64,000 nucleotides of DNA. It comes from Microbacterium sp. RU33B (GTDB taxonomy: Bacteria > Actinomycetota > Actinomycetes > Actinomycetales > Microbacteriaceae). The translations under genes and the position numbers were made by a program. Position 1 is the first letter of the stretch. Each line of letters opens with the position of its first letter. The stretch is from positions 372,001-436,000 of the forward strand of contig NZ_FTPO01000003.1 in NCBI RefSeq assembly GCF_900155915.1, given 5' to 3'. The notes beneath the pieces are model-generated. The model ran no database searches. It saw nothing but the letters and a program-made list of their open reading frames with translations, and had not been told where the DNA came from. Below are positions 1 to 9,780 of the stretch, one piece after another.

Positions 1-1
1 C

Positions 2-340
2 CTGCCGTTCCTGGCCTGGTGGTCGCGCACCTACACGATCACCACGCGACGCGTCATCGAGCGGTACGGGATGCTCTCCACCCACCGGCGCGAACTCACG
101 CACGTCCGCGGCTACACGATCCAGGTGCGGCGCGGTCCTCTGCAGCGGATGTGGGGCGCCGGCACCCTCGTCCTGTCGAACGCCGTCGACGAGCCCCTCC
201 GGCTGGTCAACATCCCCAGCGTCGGCCTCGTCCACGAGGCGCTCGTGGATCAGGTCGAGGTGAGCCAGATCCTCGCCCACCGCGACGCGCAGGCGCTCAC
301 GCCGCCGCCGCTTCCCGATGGAGCCGCCTCGGCGCGCTGA
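2..340 (+). CDS. PH domain-containing membrane protein, C-terminal fragment
   Basis: Partial gene that enters from before the window; 112 codons are visible and it ends in TGA. The visible part runs from a hydrophobic stretch (LPFLAWWSRTYTITTRRVIE) into a bacterial PH-like (bPH2, YdbS/YdbT type) domain with the typical arrangement 'TTRRVIERYG...R.ELTHVRG'. Such proteins are membrane-anchored and of poorly known function. The gene precedes purK in the same direction with a 69-base gap. The family call rests on pattern alone and the N-terminus is not visible. Confidence 0.65.
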   Translation: MPFLAWWSRTYTITTRRVIERYGMLSTHRRELTHVRGYTIQVRRGPLQRMWGAGTLVLSNAVDEPLRLVNIPSVGLVHEALVDQVEVSQILAHRDAQALTPPPLPDGAASAR

Positions 341-409
341 CCGTGCCGCCTCGGACCGGCCGCGCGCACCGAGCCGACCTGGAATGATGGAGGCGACGAG
401 AGGAACCTC

Positions 410-1546
410 ATGGCGCTGCGTGTCGGAGTTGTCGGCGGAGGGCAGCTGGCCCGCATGATGATCGCCCCGGCCGTCGAGCTCGGGATCGAGATCCGGGTGC
501 TCGCCGAGGAGGCGGGAATGTCGGCATCCCTCGCCGCCACCGCGGAGGGCGACTACCGCGACGTCGACACCGTCCTCGCCTTCGCGCAGGACGTCGACGT
601 CGTGACGTTCGATCACGAGCATGTGCCTCAGGACGTGCTCGCCGCCCTCGTCGGCGGCGGGGTGGCGGTCCATCCGGGGCCCGACGCGCTCCGTCACGCG
701 CAGGACAAGATCGTGATGCGCACGAGACTCGCCGAGCTGGGGATGCCTCAGCCGGACTGGGCCGCCGTCTCGAACACCGATGAGCTGCAGGTCTTCCTCG
801 ACGCGCACGGCGGACGAGCGGTCGTCAAGACTCCGCGCGGCGGATACGACGGCAAGGGCGTCCGCGTGATCGGCGCCGCCACGGAGGCGGACGACTGGTT
901 CGCCGCGCTCGCCGAAGACACGCACGGCGGCCGGCTGCTCGTCGAGGAACTGGTCGATTTCTCCCGCGAACTCGCGCAGCAGGTCGCCCGTCGCCCCTCC
1001 GGCGACGTGCGCGCCTACCCCGTCGTCGAGACCGTGCAGCGCGGGGGAGTGTGCGCCGAGGTACTCGCCCCCGCCCCGCACGCCAGCATCCGCTGCAGTG
1101 ACGTGGCGGCGCAGATCGGGGTCGCCATCGCGGAAGGACTGGGTGTCACGGGGATGCTGGCAGTGGAGCTGTTCGAGACGACCGACGAGCGACTCCTCGT
1201 CAACGAGCTCGCCATGCGTCCGCACAACAGCGGTCACTGGACCCAGGACGGCGCCGTCACCTCGCAGTTCGAACAGCACCTGCGGGCCGTGCTCGACCTG
1301 CCGCTCGGCGACCCGTCGCCGCGCGCTCCCTGGTCGGTCATGGTGAACATCCTCGGCGGGCCCGAGAGCGACGCGCTCGATGACCGCTTCGCCGCGGCGA
1401 TGGAGGCCCATCCGGCCGCGAAGGTGCACACGTACGGCAAGGCACCGCGTCCCGGTCGCAAGGTCGGCCACGTCACGGTGTCGGGCGACGACCTCGACGA
1501 CGTCGCCTACGAGGCGCGCGCCGCCGCATCCCACTTCCTGGACTGA
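410..1546 (+). CDS. purK: N5-carboxyaminoimidazole ribonucleotide synthase PurK
   Basis: ATP-grasp enzyme of purine synthesis that joins bicarbonate to AIR with ATP to make N5-CAIR; cytosolic. The 378 residues match the family length. The N-terminus has the Rossmann-like motif VGVVGGGQLARMM (about residues 5-17), the ATP-grasp loop GGYDGKGV lies near 143-150, and the PurK hallmark ELAMRPHNSGHWT near 265-277. The ATG is preceded by GAGAGGAACCTC, a reasonable ribosome binding site. Its partner purE lies about 1.1 kb downstream, separated by an opposite-strand nitroreductase gene. Confidence 0.97.
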   Translation: MALRVGVVGGGQLARMMIAPAVELGIEIRVLAEEAGMSASLAATAEGDYRDVDTVLAFAQDVDVVTFDHEHVPQDVLAALVGGGVAVHPGPDALRHAQDKIVMRTRLAELGMPQPDWAAVSNTDELQVFLDAHGGRAVVKTPRGGYDGKGVRVIGAATEADDWFAALAEDTHGGRLLVEELVDFSRELAQQVARRPSGDVRAYPVVETVQRGGVCAEVLAPAPHASIRCSDVAAQIGVAIAEGLGVTGMLAVELFETTDERLLVNELAMRPHNSGHWTQDGAVTSQFEQHLRAVLDLPLGDPSPRAPWSVMVNILGGPESDALDDRFAAAMEAHPAAKVHTYGKAPRPGRKVGHVTVSGDDLDDVAYEARAAASHFLD

Positions 1547-1557
1547 CGTTCCGCGCT

Positions 1558-1617
1558 GGAGATCCGCTCTCGCGCGGACGGTCCACGTCGCGACTGTCCG
1601 ACGAAGCGTGGATCTCC
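1558..1617. repeat. Imperfect inverted repeat between convergent genes
   Basis: The outer arms GGAGATCC (1558-1565) and GGATCTCC (1610-1617) are perfectly complementary, and shorter internal complements lie between them (TCCACG with CGTGGA; CGGAC with GTCCG). It sits between the convergent purK and nitroreductase genes and may act as a bidirectional transcription terminator. There is no T-run. Confidence 0.35.
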
Positions 1618-1639
1618 GCAGAAGTGAGGCGCGCAGGCG

Positions 1640-2491
1640 TCAGCGCGACGGAAGCCCGCGCTGCGCGAGCCAGTCGCGCATGGGCTCCCGCCCGTGCAGA
1701 CCCGCCACGTCGCGCACGCGCGCCACGATGGCCCGCACCCACCCCGAGGCGCGGCCGTGCGTCTCGTTGTACGCGCGCAGGGTCTGCTCGTAGGCGGCGA
1801 CGGCGGCGGGCTGGACGGGGACATAGGTCTCCCGCGAGTGCACGACGTCGATGCCGAGCCGCGGCTTGATCCCGGCGCGCTCGTGCGGATCCGGCCAGCC
1901 CAGCGCGACGCCGAACGTCACGACGGCACGCGGCGGGAGCCCGGCGATCTCCGCGGTGATCGCGGGGTGGTTGCGGAGCGAGCCGAGGTAGCACGTGCCC
2001 AGACCCAGCGACTCGGCCGCCACGACGGCGTTCTGCGCCGCGATCGCGGCGTCGACGAAGCCGACGAGAGTGGTTTCGAGGTAGTCGACGGCGACGGCCG
2101 CCTCCCCCTCTCCCGCCGCGATCGCGGCCGCGCGCGCCCAGTCGGCGACGAACAGCAGGATGACGGGAGCGTCGGCGATCAGCGCGCTGCCGCCGGCCTC
2201 GTTCACGAGGCGCCGGCGAGCCTCGGCGCTGCGCACCTCCACGACGCTCCAGGCCTGGTTGTTCGACGAGCTCGACGCCGACTGCGCGGCGGCCACGATC
2301 GCGGTGACGGTCTCCTCCGAGATCGGCTGCTCGCGGAACTGCCGGACCGAGCGGTGGGAGAGGAGCCGGGCCAGCGTGTCCGAAGCGAGCAGGGCGGGCT
2401 CGGTCAACCGGGGCGCGCCCGACCCGTAGCGCTCGGCGAGGAGCGCGTTGACATCGAGGGGATCGTGGTCGAGCGGAGAAGTCGAGGTCAT
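1640..2491 (-). CDS. Nitroreductase-family FMN oxidoreductase (NfsA-like)
   Basis: Predicted FMN-dependent NAD(P)H oxidoreductase of 283 residues, acting in the cytosol on nitro-compounds or quinones; the natural substrate is unknown. Residues near 47-54 carry the FMN-phosphate motif SHRSVRQF, followed by a Ser/Asn-rich flavin loop (ASSSSNNQAW). The region GLGTCYLGSLRN is also typical. The length beyond a minimal nitroreductase of about 200 residues fits the NfsA/FRP branch. It is on the opposite strand between purK and purE, so it is probably an independent unit. The start is ATG without a clear Shine-Dalgarno sequence. Confidence 0.88.
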   Translation of the reverse strand: MTSTSPLDHDPLDVNALLAERYGSGAPRLTEPALLASDTLARLLSHRSVRQFREQPISEETVTAIVAAAQSASSSSNNQAWSVVEVRSAEARRRLVNEAGGSALIADAPVILLFVADWARAAAIAAGEGEAAVAVDYLETTLVGFVDAAIAAQNAVVAAESLGLGTCYLGSLRNHPAITAEIAGLPPRAVVTFGVALGWPDPHERAGIKPRLGIDVVHSRETYVPVQPAAVAAYEQTLRAYNETHGRASGWVRAIVARVRDVAGLHGREPMRDWLAQRGLPSR

Positions 2492-2609
2492 GCCCGCGAC
2501 AACGCCGGGCGGGGCGCCGAACTTCCCTCTTCCGTGCTGGCGGCACAGGATGCCCGCCCCTCGTCGGCGGCGACGCGCGCCGTTGCGGGGTTCTCGCAGG
2601 TGTGCGCCC

Positions 2610-2615
2610 TAGCCT
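2610..2615 (+). promoter_or_regulatory. -10 box (TAGCCT), probable leaderless purE promoter
   Basis: TAGCCT is followed by exactly six bases and then the GTG start of purE at 2622. That places the expected transcription start on or next to the start codon, so the mRNA is probably leaderless. Confidence 0.6.
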
Positions 2616-2621
2616 GGTCGA

Positions 2622-3152
2622 GTGAATGTCCCTGTGAACGACGTGCCGCTGCACTCGTCCCACGCGCCCCTCGTCGGCGTCGTCATGGGCTCCGACTCCG
2701 ATTGGCGCGTCATGAGCGACGCGTCGCAGGCGCTCACCGACTTCGGGATCGCCCACGAGGTCGAGGTGGTCTCGGCTCACCGCACGGTGGACAAGCTCGT
2801 CCGGTACGGACGCGAGGCGCGTCGTCGTGGCATCCGGGTCATCATCGCGGGAGCCGGCGGAGCCGCTCACCTCCCGGGCATGCTCGCATCGGTCACCGCG
2901 CTCCCCGTCATCGGGGTGCCGGTGCCGCTCGCCTACCTCGACGGCATGGACTCGCTGCTCAGCATCGTGCAGATGCCCGCGGGCATCCCCGTCGCCACCG
3001 TCTCGATCGGCGGCGCGAAGAACGCCGGGCTCCTTGCGGCACGCATCCTCGGCACGTCCGACGACGAGCTCGCCGACCGCGTCGAGCAGTACGCGCGCGA
3101 TCTCGAGGCGGTCGTCGAGGAGAAGAACCAGCGGCTCAAGGACGGACTGTGA
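2622..3152 (+). CDS. purE: N5-carboxyaminoimidazole ribonucleotide mutase PurE
   Basis: Converts N5-CAIR to CAIR in purine synthesis, the step after PurK. The 176-residue chain shows the class I PurE motifs: [12 protein letters not shown] in the N-terminal quarter, SAHRT in the CO2-shuttling loop, and [13 protein letters not shown]. The GTG at 2622 is chosen because a TAGCCT box lies six bases upstream (leaderless); another in-frame GTG is at 2634. The stop codon overlaps the start of the LCP gene (GTGA at 3149-3152), so the two are probably cotranscribed. Confidence 0.97.
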   Translation: MNVPVNDVPLHSSHAPLVGVVMGSDSDWRVMSDASQALTDFGIAHEVEVVSAHRTVDKLVRYGREARRRGIRVIIAGAGGAAHLPGMLASVTALPVIGVPVPLAYLDGMDSLLSIVQMPAGIPVATVSIGGAKNAGLLAARILGTSDDELADRVEQYARDLEAVVEEKNQRLKDGL

Positions 3153-4594
3153 GCGTCATGAGCCCGCCGCGCCCGCAGGCGACGGCCCCGCGTCCGCGCT
3201 CCGTCGTCGAGGAGCGGCCGCTGCGCCACCCCGACGGCTCGCCGTCGATGATGACGCGTCGCGGCTGGTGGCTCGTCGTCCTGAACTTCCTCATCCCGGG
3301 ATCGGCGCAGGCTCTCGCCGGCAACCGCCGCCTCGGCCGGATCGGACTGGGAGCGACGCTGGCGCTGTGGGTGGCGGTGATCGTGACGGTCGCCGTGGGG
3401 CTGCTCTGGCGTCAGGCCCTCGTCACCGTCGCGACGAACTGGTTCTTCCTGCTGTTCGTCCAGGTCGTCCTGCTCGCGTTCGCGCTGCTCTGGGTCGTCC
3501 TCACGATCGACACGCTGCGGCTCGTGCGGCTCGTCCGCGTGAAGTCCGCGTCGCGCTTCGGAATCTCGATCCTCGCGGTCGTCCTCTTCGTGGTGTCGGG
3601 CGGGGGAGCCGTGTACGCGTCGCAGCTCGCCGGCTCCACGCGCGACGCGATCGGACTCGTGTTCGGTCAGAGCGGGCCCACCGTGCCGCCGTCGAACGGG
3701 TACTACAACGTCCTCCTGCTCGGTGCGGACTCGGGCGAGGGCCGCGACTCGATGCGCTTCGACAGCATCTCCGTGGTCTCGATCAACGCCGACTCCGGCG
3801 CCGTCACGATCACCGGCATCCCGCGCGACCTCCCGCACGCGCCGTTCCCGGAGACGAGCCCGATGCACGCGCTCTACCCCGACGGTCTGCAGGGGCACGA
3901 CTCGTCGACGTGCGGCTGGGGCTCGGGCATCAACCAGCTCGTCAACGCGGTCGAGATCTGCGGCGACGGCGACGCGCTCTACCCCGACACCGCGTCGGTC
4001 GGTTCGCGCCCCGCGGTCGAGGCGACGAAGGATGCCGCCGAAGGCATCCTCGGCATCGAGATCCCGTACTACGTCTTCATCGACATGCACGGCTTCGCCG
4101 CCCTCGTCGACGCGCTCGGTGGCGTCGACATCACCGTCGCCGAGCGTCTGCCCAAGGGCGGCGGCCCCGCGTACGCGGGTCAGTCGGCCGAGGAATGGGC
4201 GATCGGCTGGATCGAGCCCGGTGCCCAGCACATGGACGGCGACACCGCGCAGTGGTACGCCCGCTCCCGGTACACCACGAACGACTGGGATCGGATGCTG
4301 CGGCAGCGCCAGCTGCAGGAGGCGATCCTCGCGCAGTTCACCCCCACCACGGTGCTCACGCGGTTCAACGACATCGCCGCTGCCGGCTCGGCCATCGTCG
4401 AGACGGACCTGCCGCAGTCGATGCTCCCGTACTTCGCCGAGCTCGCGATCAAGGCCAAGGAGCAGGCCGTCTCGACGATCGAGCTGACCCCCGCCGGCGG
4501 CATCGACGAGTTCGACCCGGACTTCTCCTACATCCGGTCGCTGGTCGACGCGTCGCTCCACCCCCCGACGCCGACACCGTCACCGGAGGGGTGA
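3149..4594 (+). CDS. LCP (LytR-CpsA-Psr) family cell-wall glycopolymer ligase
   Basis: Predicted membrane phosphotransferase that moves lipid-linked glycopolymers onto peptidoglycan outside the membrane. The protein has about 481 residues. An N-terminal cytosolic/hydrophobic part holds about four membrane segments (near residues 35-55, 65-90, 95-125 and 130-160), followed by an extracellular LCP domain with [35 protein letters not shown] and [21 protein letters not shown]. The start overlaps the purE stop (GTGA); an ATG at 3158 is the alternative. Multiple N-terminal segments rather than one are unusual for LCP proteins. An LCP gene near purE/purK also occurs in mycobacteria, and here it borders the glycan locus it probably serves. 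Confidence 0.9.
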   Translation: MSVMSPPRPQATAPRPRSVVEERPLRHPDGSPSMMTRRGWWLVVLNFLIPGSAQALAGNRRLGRIGLGATLALWVAVIVTVAVGLLWRQALVTVATNWFFLLFVQVVLLAFALLWVVLTIDTLRLVRLVRVKSASRFGISILAVVLFVVSGGGAVYASQLAGSTRDAIGLVFGQSGPTVPPSNGYYNVLLLGADSGEGRDSMRFDSISVVSINADSGAVTITGIPRDLPHAPFPETSPMHALYPDGLQGHDSSTCGWGSGINQLVNAVEICGDGDALYPDTASVGSRPAVEATKDAAEGILGIEIPYYVFIDMHGFAALVDALGGVDITVAERLPKGGGPAYAGQSAEEWAIGWIEPGAQHMDGDTAQWYARSRYTTNDWDRMLRQRQLQEAILAQFTPTTVLTRFNDIAAAGSAIVETDLPQSMLPYFAELAIKAKEQAVSTIELTPAGGIDEFDPDFSYIRSLVDASLHPPTPTPSPEG

Positions 4595-4597
4595 CCG

Positions 4598-5701
4598 GTG
4601 GTCGCCACACTCCGCGTCGTCCTCGACACGTCACCCGAGCCCGATCTGCGCATCGCTTCGCGCGAGCTGGCGCGGGCCCTCGTGGCGACCACCCCACGCG
4701 GCTGCGAGGTCGAGGCGATCGCCCCGGCCGGCGACGGCGACGGCGTGCGGGACGCCGTCCCCGGCCTGTCCGACGTGTACACCTCGCGCCTTCCGCGGCG
4801 CGAGCTCGCGACGGCGTTGCAGCTCGGTGCGCCGTCGGGCATCGGCGGCGGCCTGATCCACTCGCCGTCGCTGTTCGCTCCGCTCGTGCGCCACGATCGC
4901 GTGCACTCCGGCGACCAGACCGTCGTGACGATCTGGCACCTGCGCGCCTGGGAGGCGCCGGACGAGGTGGGTCGCGGAGCCGCGGCGTGGCAGAAGTCGA
5001 TGCTCAAGCGCGCCGTCAAGCACGCAGACGCCGTGGTGGTGCCCACTCACGCCCACGCCGCCCGTCTGCGGGAGATCGCGCCGAAGCTCGGCGATCGCGT
5101 GCGCGTGGTCGCCGGCGCAGCGCCGCTCGGCTTCATCGTGCCGCGCGACGAGATCGGACGCCGCCGCGATCTCGGGCTTCCCGAGGGCTTCGTCTTGCTC
5201 GCCGGGTCGGCCGACCCCTCCGACGGTCTCGGTCAGGCGTTCGCGGCCGTCGCGGCGTCCGGCGTCGACCTCCCGATCGTCGTGATCGGCGCGCGGGAGG
5301 GGGAGGAGCCCGCGATCGCGGACCTCGCCTCGGCCGCCGGCATCCGCGAAGGCGTCGTGCACGTGAGAGGTGCGCTCGACGACCCCGATCGCGCCGCCGT
5401 GCTCGGCGCGTCGGTGGCGTATGTCACCGCCGGGCAGGGCACCGCGTTTCCCTGGAGGATCGTGGAGGCGCTCGCCCTCGGCGTCCCGGTCATCGCCGAG
5501 GACACCGCCGTGCATCGCGAGATCATCGTCGACGGCGGTCTGCTCGTGTCGGGGCCGGATGCCGCGGGCGCCGCTCTGGCGCAGGCGCTGGGCTCCTCGG
5601 CCGCCGCTGAGCGGCTCGGCGTGCTGTCGGGCGATCGCGGACGGGCCTTCGACTGGCGCGATGCCGCGAACCGCGTGTGGGAGCTGCACGCCGAGCTGTA
5701 G
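4598..5701 (+). CDS. Glycosyltransferase family 4 (GT-B fold)
   Basis: Predicted retaining GT-B glycosyltransferase of 367 residues, cytosolic face. The second half has the nucleotide-sugar region of GT4 enzymes: a KLGDRVRVVAGAAPLGF linker, then GFVLLAGSADPSDGL, and AFPWRIVEALALGVPVIAEDTAVHREI with the family E-x7-E-like layout. Three bases separate it from the LCP stop codon, so it is coupled to purE-LCP. The GTG at 4598 is the first in-frame start after that stop. The substrate cannot be told; mannosyl or rhamnosyl transfer to a cell-wall precursor would fit the neighbourhood. Confidence 0.88.
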   Translation: MVATLRVVLDTSPEPDLRIASRELARALVATTPRGCEVEAIAPAGDGDGVRDAVPGLSDVYTSRLPRRELATALQLGAPSGIGGGLIHSPSLFAPLVRHDRVHSGDQTVVTIWHLRAWEAPDEVGRGAAAWQKSMLKRAVKHADAVVVPTHAHAARLREIAPKLGDRVRVVAGAAPLGFIVPRDEIGRRRDLGLPEGFVLLAGSADPSDGLGQAFAAVAASGVDLPIVVIGAREGEEPAIADLASAAGIREGVVHVRGALDDPDRAAVLGASVAYVTAGQGTAFPWRIVEALALGVPVIAEDTAVHREIIVDGGLLVSGPDAAGAALAQALGSSAAAERLGVLSGDRGRAFDWRDAANRVWELHAEL

Positions 5702-5798
5702 GACTCGACCGCCCGAGAGGTCATCACGAGCCCGGCGTGTTGCAGTGCTCTCCAACTGATCGTTGGTATTCACCAGTCACTTCAGTCACACTGATCAC
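5702..5798. other. Intergenic upstream region of the five-repeat secreted protein
   Basis: This 97-base gap holds a small palindrome CCAACTGATCGTTGG and two near-copies of CAGTCAC before the ATG at 5799. No convincing -35/-10 pair or strong Shine-Dalgarno sequence was found, so the promoter of the next gene remains unplaced. Confidence 0.4.
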
Positions 5799-8294
5799 AT
5801 GAAGCTTGTTCTCGGACGTTCGGTGCGCGCGTCGACAGCGCGCCTCGCCGTCGCCTTCGCGATCTGCGCCGCGCTCTGTGTCGGACTGCTCCCCACGGCT
5901 CCGGCATCGGCGGCGACGGGCCCTGCTCCGGCGATCGCCGGTCCGAGTGGTCCCGCGTTGACAGCCGACCTGTCGCAGTTCCGCCCCGGGAACATCATCT
6001 CCGACGCCGTCTTCTACAACTCCGGCACCATGTCGGAGGGGCAGATCCAGGCGTTCCTCGACTCGAAGGTCCGATCGTGTGCCGCAGGGAACACCTGCCT
6101 CAAGGACTACTACGACACGTCGCGCGCCATTGAGGCGAACGCCATGTGCGGCGCCTACCAAGGCGGAGGAAGAGAGCGAGCCTCGACCATCATCTTCCGG
6201 GTCGCGCAGGCGTGTGGACTCAACCCCCAAGTCATCTTGGTGATGCTCGAGAAGGAACAGAGCCTGATCACCCACACGAACCCCAGTGCGACGCGCTACC
6301 GGATCGCGATGGGGCAGGGCTGCCCCGACACCGCGGCGTGCGACACGCGCTACTACGGCTTCTTCAATCAGGTCATGGGAGCCGCGTGGCAGCTGAAGCG
6401 CTACGGCAACCCACCCGGAACGAGCCAGTACTTCACGTGGTACCCCGTCGGGCGCGTCTCCAATGTCCTCTACAACCCGAACGCAGCGTGCGGTTCCTCC
6501 CCCGTGCTGATCGAGAACAAGGCGACCGCTGCGCTGTACTACTACACGCCGTACCAGCCGAACGCCGCAGCGCTGCGTGCGGGCTACGGGCTCGGCGATG
6601 GATGTTCGGCCTACGGCAACAGGAACTTCTATCAGTTCTTCAATGACTGGTTCGGCGCAAGCTCAGTGGCAGCCAACAGTCCCTTCGGCAATGTCGAACT
6701 CGTCGCGGCATCCCCCGGCGAGTATCGCGTCGTGGGGTGGGCGGCCGACCCCAACTCCACGGAGTCGCTGGCCATCCATGTCTACGTTGGCCCCGTGGGG
6801 TCGGCTCACTTGGCAGCAGTCGAGCGTGGAGATGTCGGTGCGGCGTACCCGGCGTTGGGCAGCAAGCACGGATTCGACGTGAAGATCCCTGCGACGGGAT
6901 CGGGAAGTGTCAACGTGTGCGTGTACGCCATGAACGTAGGTGCGGGGGCGAACGTCCTCCTTCGCTGTCAGCTCACGGATGCGATGAGTGGAGCGCCCCA
7001 AGGCAAGCTCGAGTCCGTGCGTGGCGTCGACGGAGGTGTTCAAGTCACCGGTTGGGCTCTTGATCCCGATCTGGTCGGTCCGACTTCGGTGCACGTCTAC
7101 GTGGGCAATGCAGGGACGGCACTGAACGCGGGGGTGGCTCGATCCGATCTTGTCTCGGTCGCCTACCCGTCGGTTTATGGGGTAAACCATGGCTTTGACG
7201 CGAAGCTCGCCGCGGCTCCGGGCGTATACACAGTATGTGTGTACGCGATCAACTCTGGCCCGGGCACGACCACGGCACTGGGGTGCCAGACAATTACGGT
7301 GCCCGGTGCAGCCGAGCTCGGGCGCGCGCCGGTCGGGGCATTGGAATCGGTTGTCGTTGTCGGCGCTCGAGCGGAGGTTACGGGGTGGGCACTCGACCTT
7401 GACACGACCGCGGCTATCAAGGTCCACCTCTACGTCGGAGCAGCCGGGAGCGAAATCACCGCGAACAGACCACGATCTGATATCGGTGCGCAATACCCCG
7501 GGTTCGGGCCTGACCATGGATTCTTCGACAGCGTTGCCCTCCCGGTCGGAGTGAGTTCCGTATGCGCCTACGCGATCAACAACGCGGCAGGCGGCAACAC
7601 CCTCCTCGGGTGCAAGAACGTCACAGTAGCTGCTCCCACCGCTGATCTCGGTCGCATGCCCTTCGGCAACTATGAAGGGGTCACTCTCGCTGGGAACATC
7701 GCCGTCGTCTCGGGCTGGGCGATCGACCCCGACACCGCAGCTCCGATCAAGGTGCACGTCTATGTGGGGGGTGCGGGCTTCGAGTACACCGCGGATAAGG
7801 CTCGGAGCGATGTCGGATCACTCTACCCGAGTTCGGGCGCGAATCACGGCTTCTCGGAGACGATCACGTTGCCGACCGGCACTTCCACCATTTGCGTCTA
7901 CGCGATCAATAACGCAGCAGGAGGGCACCCACTCCTTGGTTGCAGGGTGGTGAATGTGGTGCCGACGAGTCCCGATCTGGGGCGCGCCCCATTTGGGAAC
8001 CTCGAGTCGGTCACCGCCGTTACGGGAGCAGTAGATGTCGTGGGTTGGGCGATCGATCCAGACACCTCCGCGCCCATCAAGACTCACGTGTATGTCGGGC
8101 CTGCGGGTGCGGAGTACACGGCTGACAAGTCGAGGTCTGATGTGGCCCGCGCGTACCCCGCCTTCGGAGATCGACACGGAATCTCTGAGCGGGTTGCCGT
8201 CGCAGCGGGCGTGCATCGCATCTGCGTGTACGCCATCAACAGTGGCGTCGGTGGCCACACACTGATGGGTTGCCGGGACGTGACGGTGCCCTGA
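5799..8294 (+). CDS. Secreted lysozyme-like protein with five C-terminal repeats
   Basis: Predicted exported protein of 831 residues. The ATG at 5799 gives a clear signal peptide: Arg-rich start, hydrophobic core AVAFAICAALCVGLLP, then an APASAA cleavage region. Residues of about 50-290 resemble a lytic-transglycosylase/glucosaminidase-like head ('hemagglutinin'-annotated proteins of actinobacteria) with VILVMLEKEQSLI, whose Glu is a plausible catalytic acid, then YYGFFNQVMGAAWQLKRY. From residue 294 five repeats of about 110 residues follow (starts near 294, 399, 510, 620, 730), each with GWA.DP, IKVHVYVG, AYP..G..HGF and a conserved Cys pair in CVYAIN...LGC. No sortase motif or anchor is seen. 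A cell-wall-bound hydrolase or adhesin is inferred; the exact activity is unknown. Confidence 0.8.
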   Translation: MKLVLGRSVRASTARLAVAFAICAALCVGLLPTAPASAATGPAPAIAGPSGPALTADLSQFRPGNIISDAVFYNSGTMSEGQIQAFLDSKVRSCAAGNTCLKDYYDTSRAIEANAMCGAYQGGGRERASTIIFRVAQACGLNPQVILVMLEKEQSLITHTNPSATRYRIAMGQGCPDTAACDTRYYGFFNQVMGAAWQLKRYGNPPGTSQYFTWYPVGRVSNVLYNPNAACGSSPVLIENKATAALYYYTPYQPNAAALRAGYGLGDGCSAYGNRNFYQFFNDWFGASSVAANSPFGNVELVAASPGEYRVVGWAADPNSTESLAIHVYVGPVGSAHLAAVERGDVGAAYPALGSKHGFDVKIPATGSGSVNVCVYAMNVGAGANVLLRCQLTDAMSGAPQGKLESVRGVDGGVQVTGWALDPDLVGPTSVHVYVGNAGTALNAGVARSDLVSVAYPSVYGVNHGFDAKLAAAPGVYTVCVYAINSGPGTTTALGCQTITVPGAAELGRAPVGALESVVVVGARAEVTGWALDLDTTAAIKVHLYVGAAGSEITANRPRSDIGAQYPGFGPDHGFFDSVALPVGVSSVCAYAINNAAGGNTLLGCKNVTVAAPTADLGRMPFGNYEGVTLAGNIAVVSGWAIDPDTAAPIKVHVYVGGAGFEYTADKARSDVGSLYPSSGANHGFSETITLPTGTSTICVYAINNAAGGHPLLGCRVVNVVPTSPDLGRAPFGNLESVTAVTGAVDVVGWAIDPDTSAPIKTHVYVGPAGAEYTADKSRSDVARAYPAFGDRHGISERVAVAAGVHRICVYAINSGVGGHTLMGCRDVTVP
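6678..8294 (+). repeat. Five coding tandem repeats of about 330 bases
   Basis: In-frame repeat units begin near 6678, 6993, 7326, 7656 and 7986. They share the protein pattern [AM]PFGN.E.V...GWA.DPDT..PIK.HVYVG...RSD....YP..G..HGF...CVYAIN..G...LGC. Units 3-5 are closest to each other and unit 1 is the most diverged. The DNA is not identical between units, so the repeats are old and held by selection rather than recently duplicated. Confidence 0.85.
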
Positions 8295-8329
8295 CCCGCG
8301 ATCTCCGGGTTCTTTGACGATCCCACCCC

Positions 8330-8367
8330 GAATCTCACCGCGGCCGGCTGAGGCCGCGGTGAGATTC
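8330..8367. terminator. Bidirectional terminator hairpin, 16-bp perfect stem
   Basis: Arms 8330-8345 (GAATCTCACCGCGGCC) and 8352-8367 are perfectly complementary around the 6-base loop GGCTGA. The hairpin lies between the convergent secreted-repeat gene and the rfbCD gene, and its right arm includes two bases of the rfbCD stop codon (8366-8368). There is no U-tract, as is common in actinobacteria. Confidence 0.8.
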
Positions 8368-9780
8368 ATGTGGACGCGTTGAGAATCGCAGGCAGCGACG
8401 CGGCGGCGTCCGCGACGGAGAGTCCGGTCGCGGTGATCTTCGACAGGTCGAGGACGCTGTTGCGCGGGCGAGGGGCCACCGGTGCGGAGGCCGCGCCGAA
8501 GTACTCGTCGGTCGACACCCCTGTGATCCTCGCCGCATCGTGCCCGGTGAGCTCGAAGACCCGCCGGGCGATGTCCGCCCACGTCGTGGGCTCGCCCCCG
8601 CCGGTGAGGTTGTAGATCCCGGACGCCGCCCCGCTCTCGAGGAGGTGCCGGATGCCGCGCGCGATGTCGCCCGTAAAGGTCAGGCGCCCGACCTGGTCAT
8701 CGACGACCTTCGGATCGATGCCCCGCTCGGCCAGCGAGGCCATGGTGCGCACGAAGTTCTTGCCTTCGCCGATGACCCACGACGTCCGGACGATGTAGTG
8801 GCGCGGCACCGCCGACACGACCGCATCGCCGGCCGCCTTCGTCTGGCCGTACACACCGAGCGGACTGATGGCGTCGTCCTCCGTGTACGGGCGCTCCAGC
8901 GAGCCGTCGAAGACGTAGTCGCTCGAGACATGCACGAGGGTCAGCCCGTTCTCGGCGGCGATCCGCGCGAGCGCCGCCACACCGGTGACGTTCGACGCCC
9001 AGGCATCCCGTCGGCCTTCCGGCGTCTCGGCCGTGTCGACCGCCGTGTAGGCGGCGGCGTTGACGATCGCGCCGTAGTCGCGCCAGCGGCGGGCGTCGAC
9101 GAGGCCGGGGTCGGCGACATCGAGCTCGGCTCTGGTCGCGAACTCGACGTGGTCCTCGCCGGCGAACTCCTCGCGCAGCGCGAGTCCGAGCTGGCCGCCG
9201 GCGCCGACGACCAGGATCTTCCGCGGCGGGATCGGGGTGACGTCGGCGAGGCGCGGGTGGGCGAGGTCCTTCGGGGAGATCTCGACGTCGGAGAGCGCGA
9301 TGGGCCAGTCGATCGCCACGGTCTCGTCGGCCAGGTTGAGGAACGAGTACGACGCGTCAGGCGACCAGTGGTCGTTCACGAGATAGGTGTACGCCGTGTC
9401 GGGTTCAAGCGTCTGATACGAGTTGCCCACGCCGCGCGGGACGAAAATCGCCCGGGAGGGGTCGAGCTCGATCGTGAAGACCGTGCCGAACGAGGGACCT
9501 TCGCGCAGGTCGACCCACGCGCCGAAGATGCGGCCGGTGGCGACCGAGACCCACTTGTCCCACGGCTCGGCGTGGATGCCGCGGGTCGTGCCGACGGCAT
9601 CGTTGAAGGAGATGTTGTTCTGCACCGGGCCGAAGTCCGGAAGGCCGAGCGCCGTCATCTTCTCGCGCTGCCAGTTCTCCTTAAACCAGCCGCGCGAATC
9701 GCCGTGGACGGGGAGCTCGAGCACGACCATCCCGGGGATGGGTGTCTCGAGGGCGGTCAGCTGCTTGCCGAACTCCGTCA

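Noticed and set aside
1473..2870. Long open frames antisense to purK, the nitroreductase gene and purE
   Set aside because: They arise from GC-rich third positions; the translations are Arg/Ala-rich without any family motif, and the opposite strand has clear genes.
1694..3148. Long N-terminal extension of the LCP frame
   Set aside because: It would run through the nitroreductase gene and purE. The GTGA overlap at 3149 and the family match start there.
6678..8294. CRISPR-like or DNA tandem repeat
   Set aside because: The repetition is at protein level with diverged DNA and no spacer structure.
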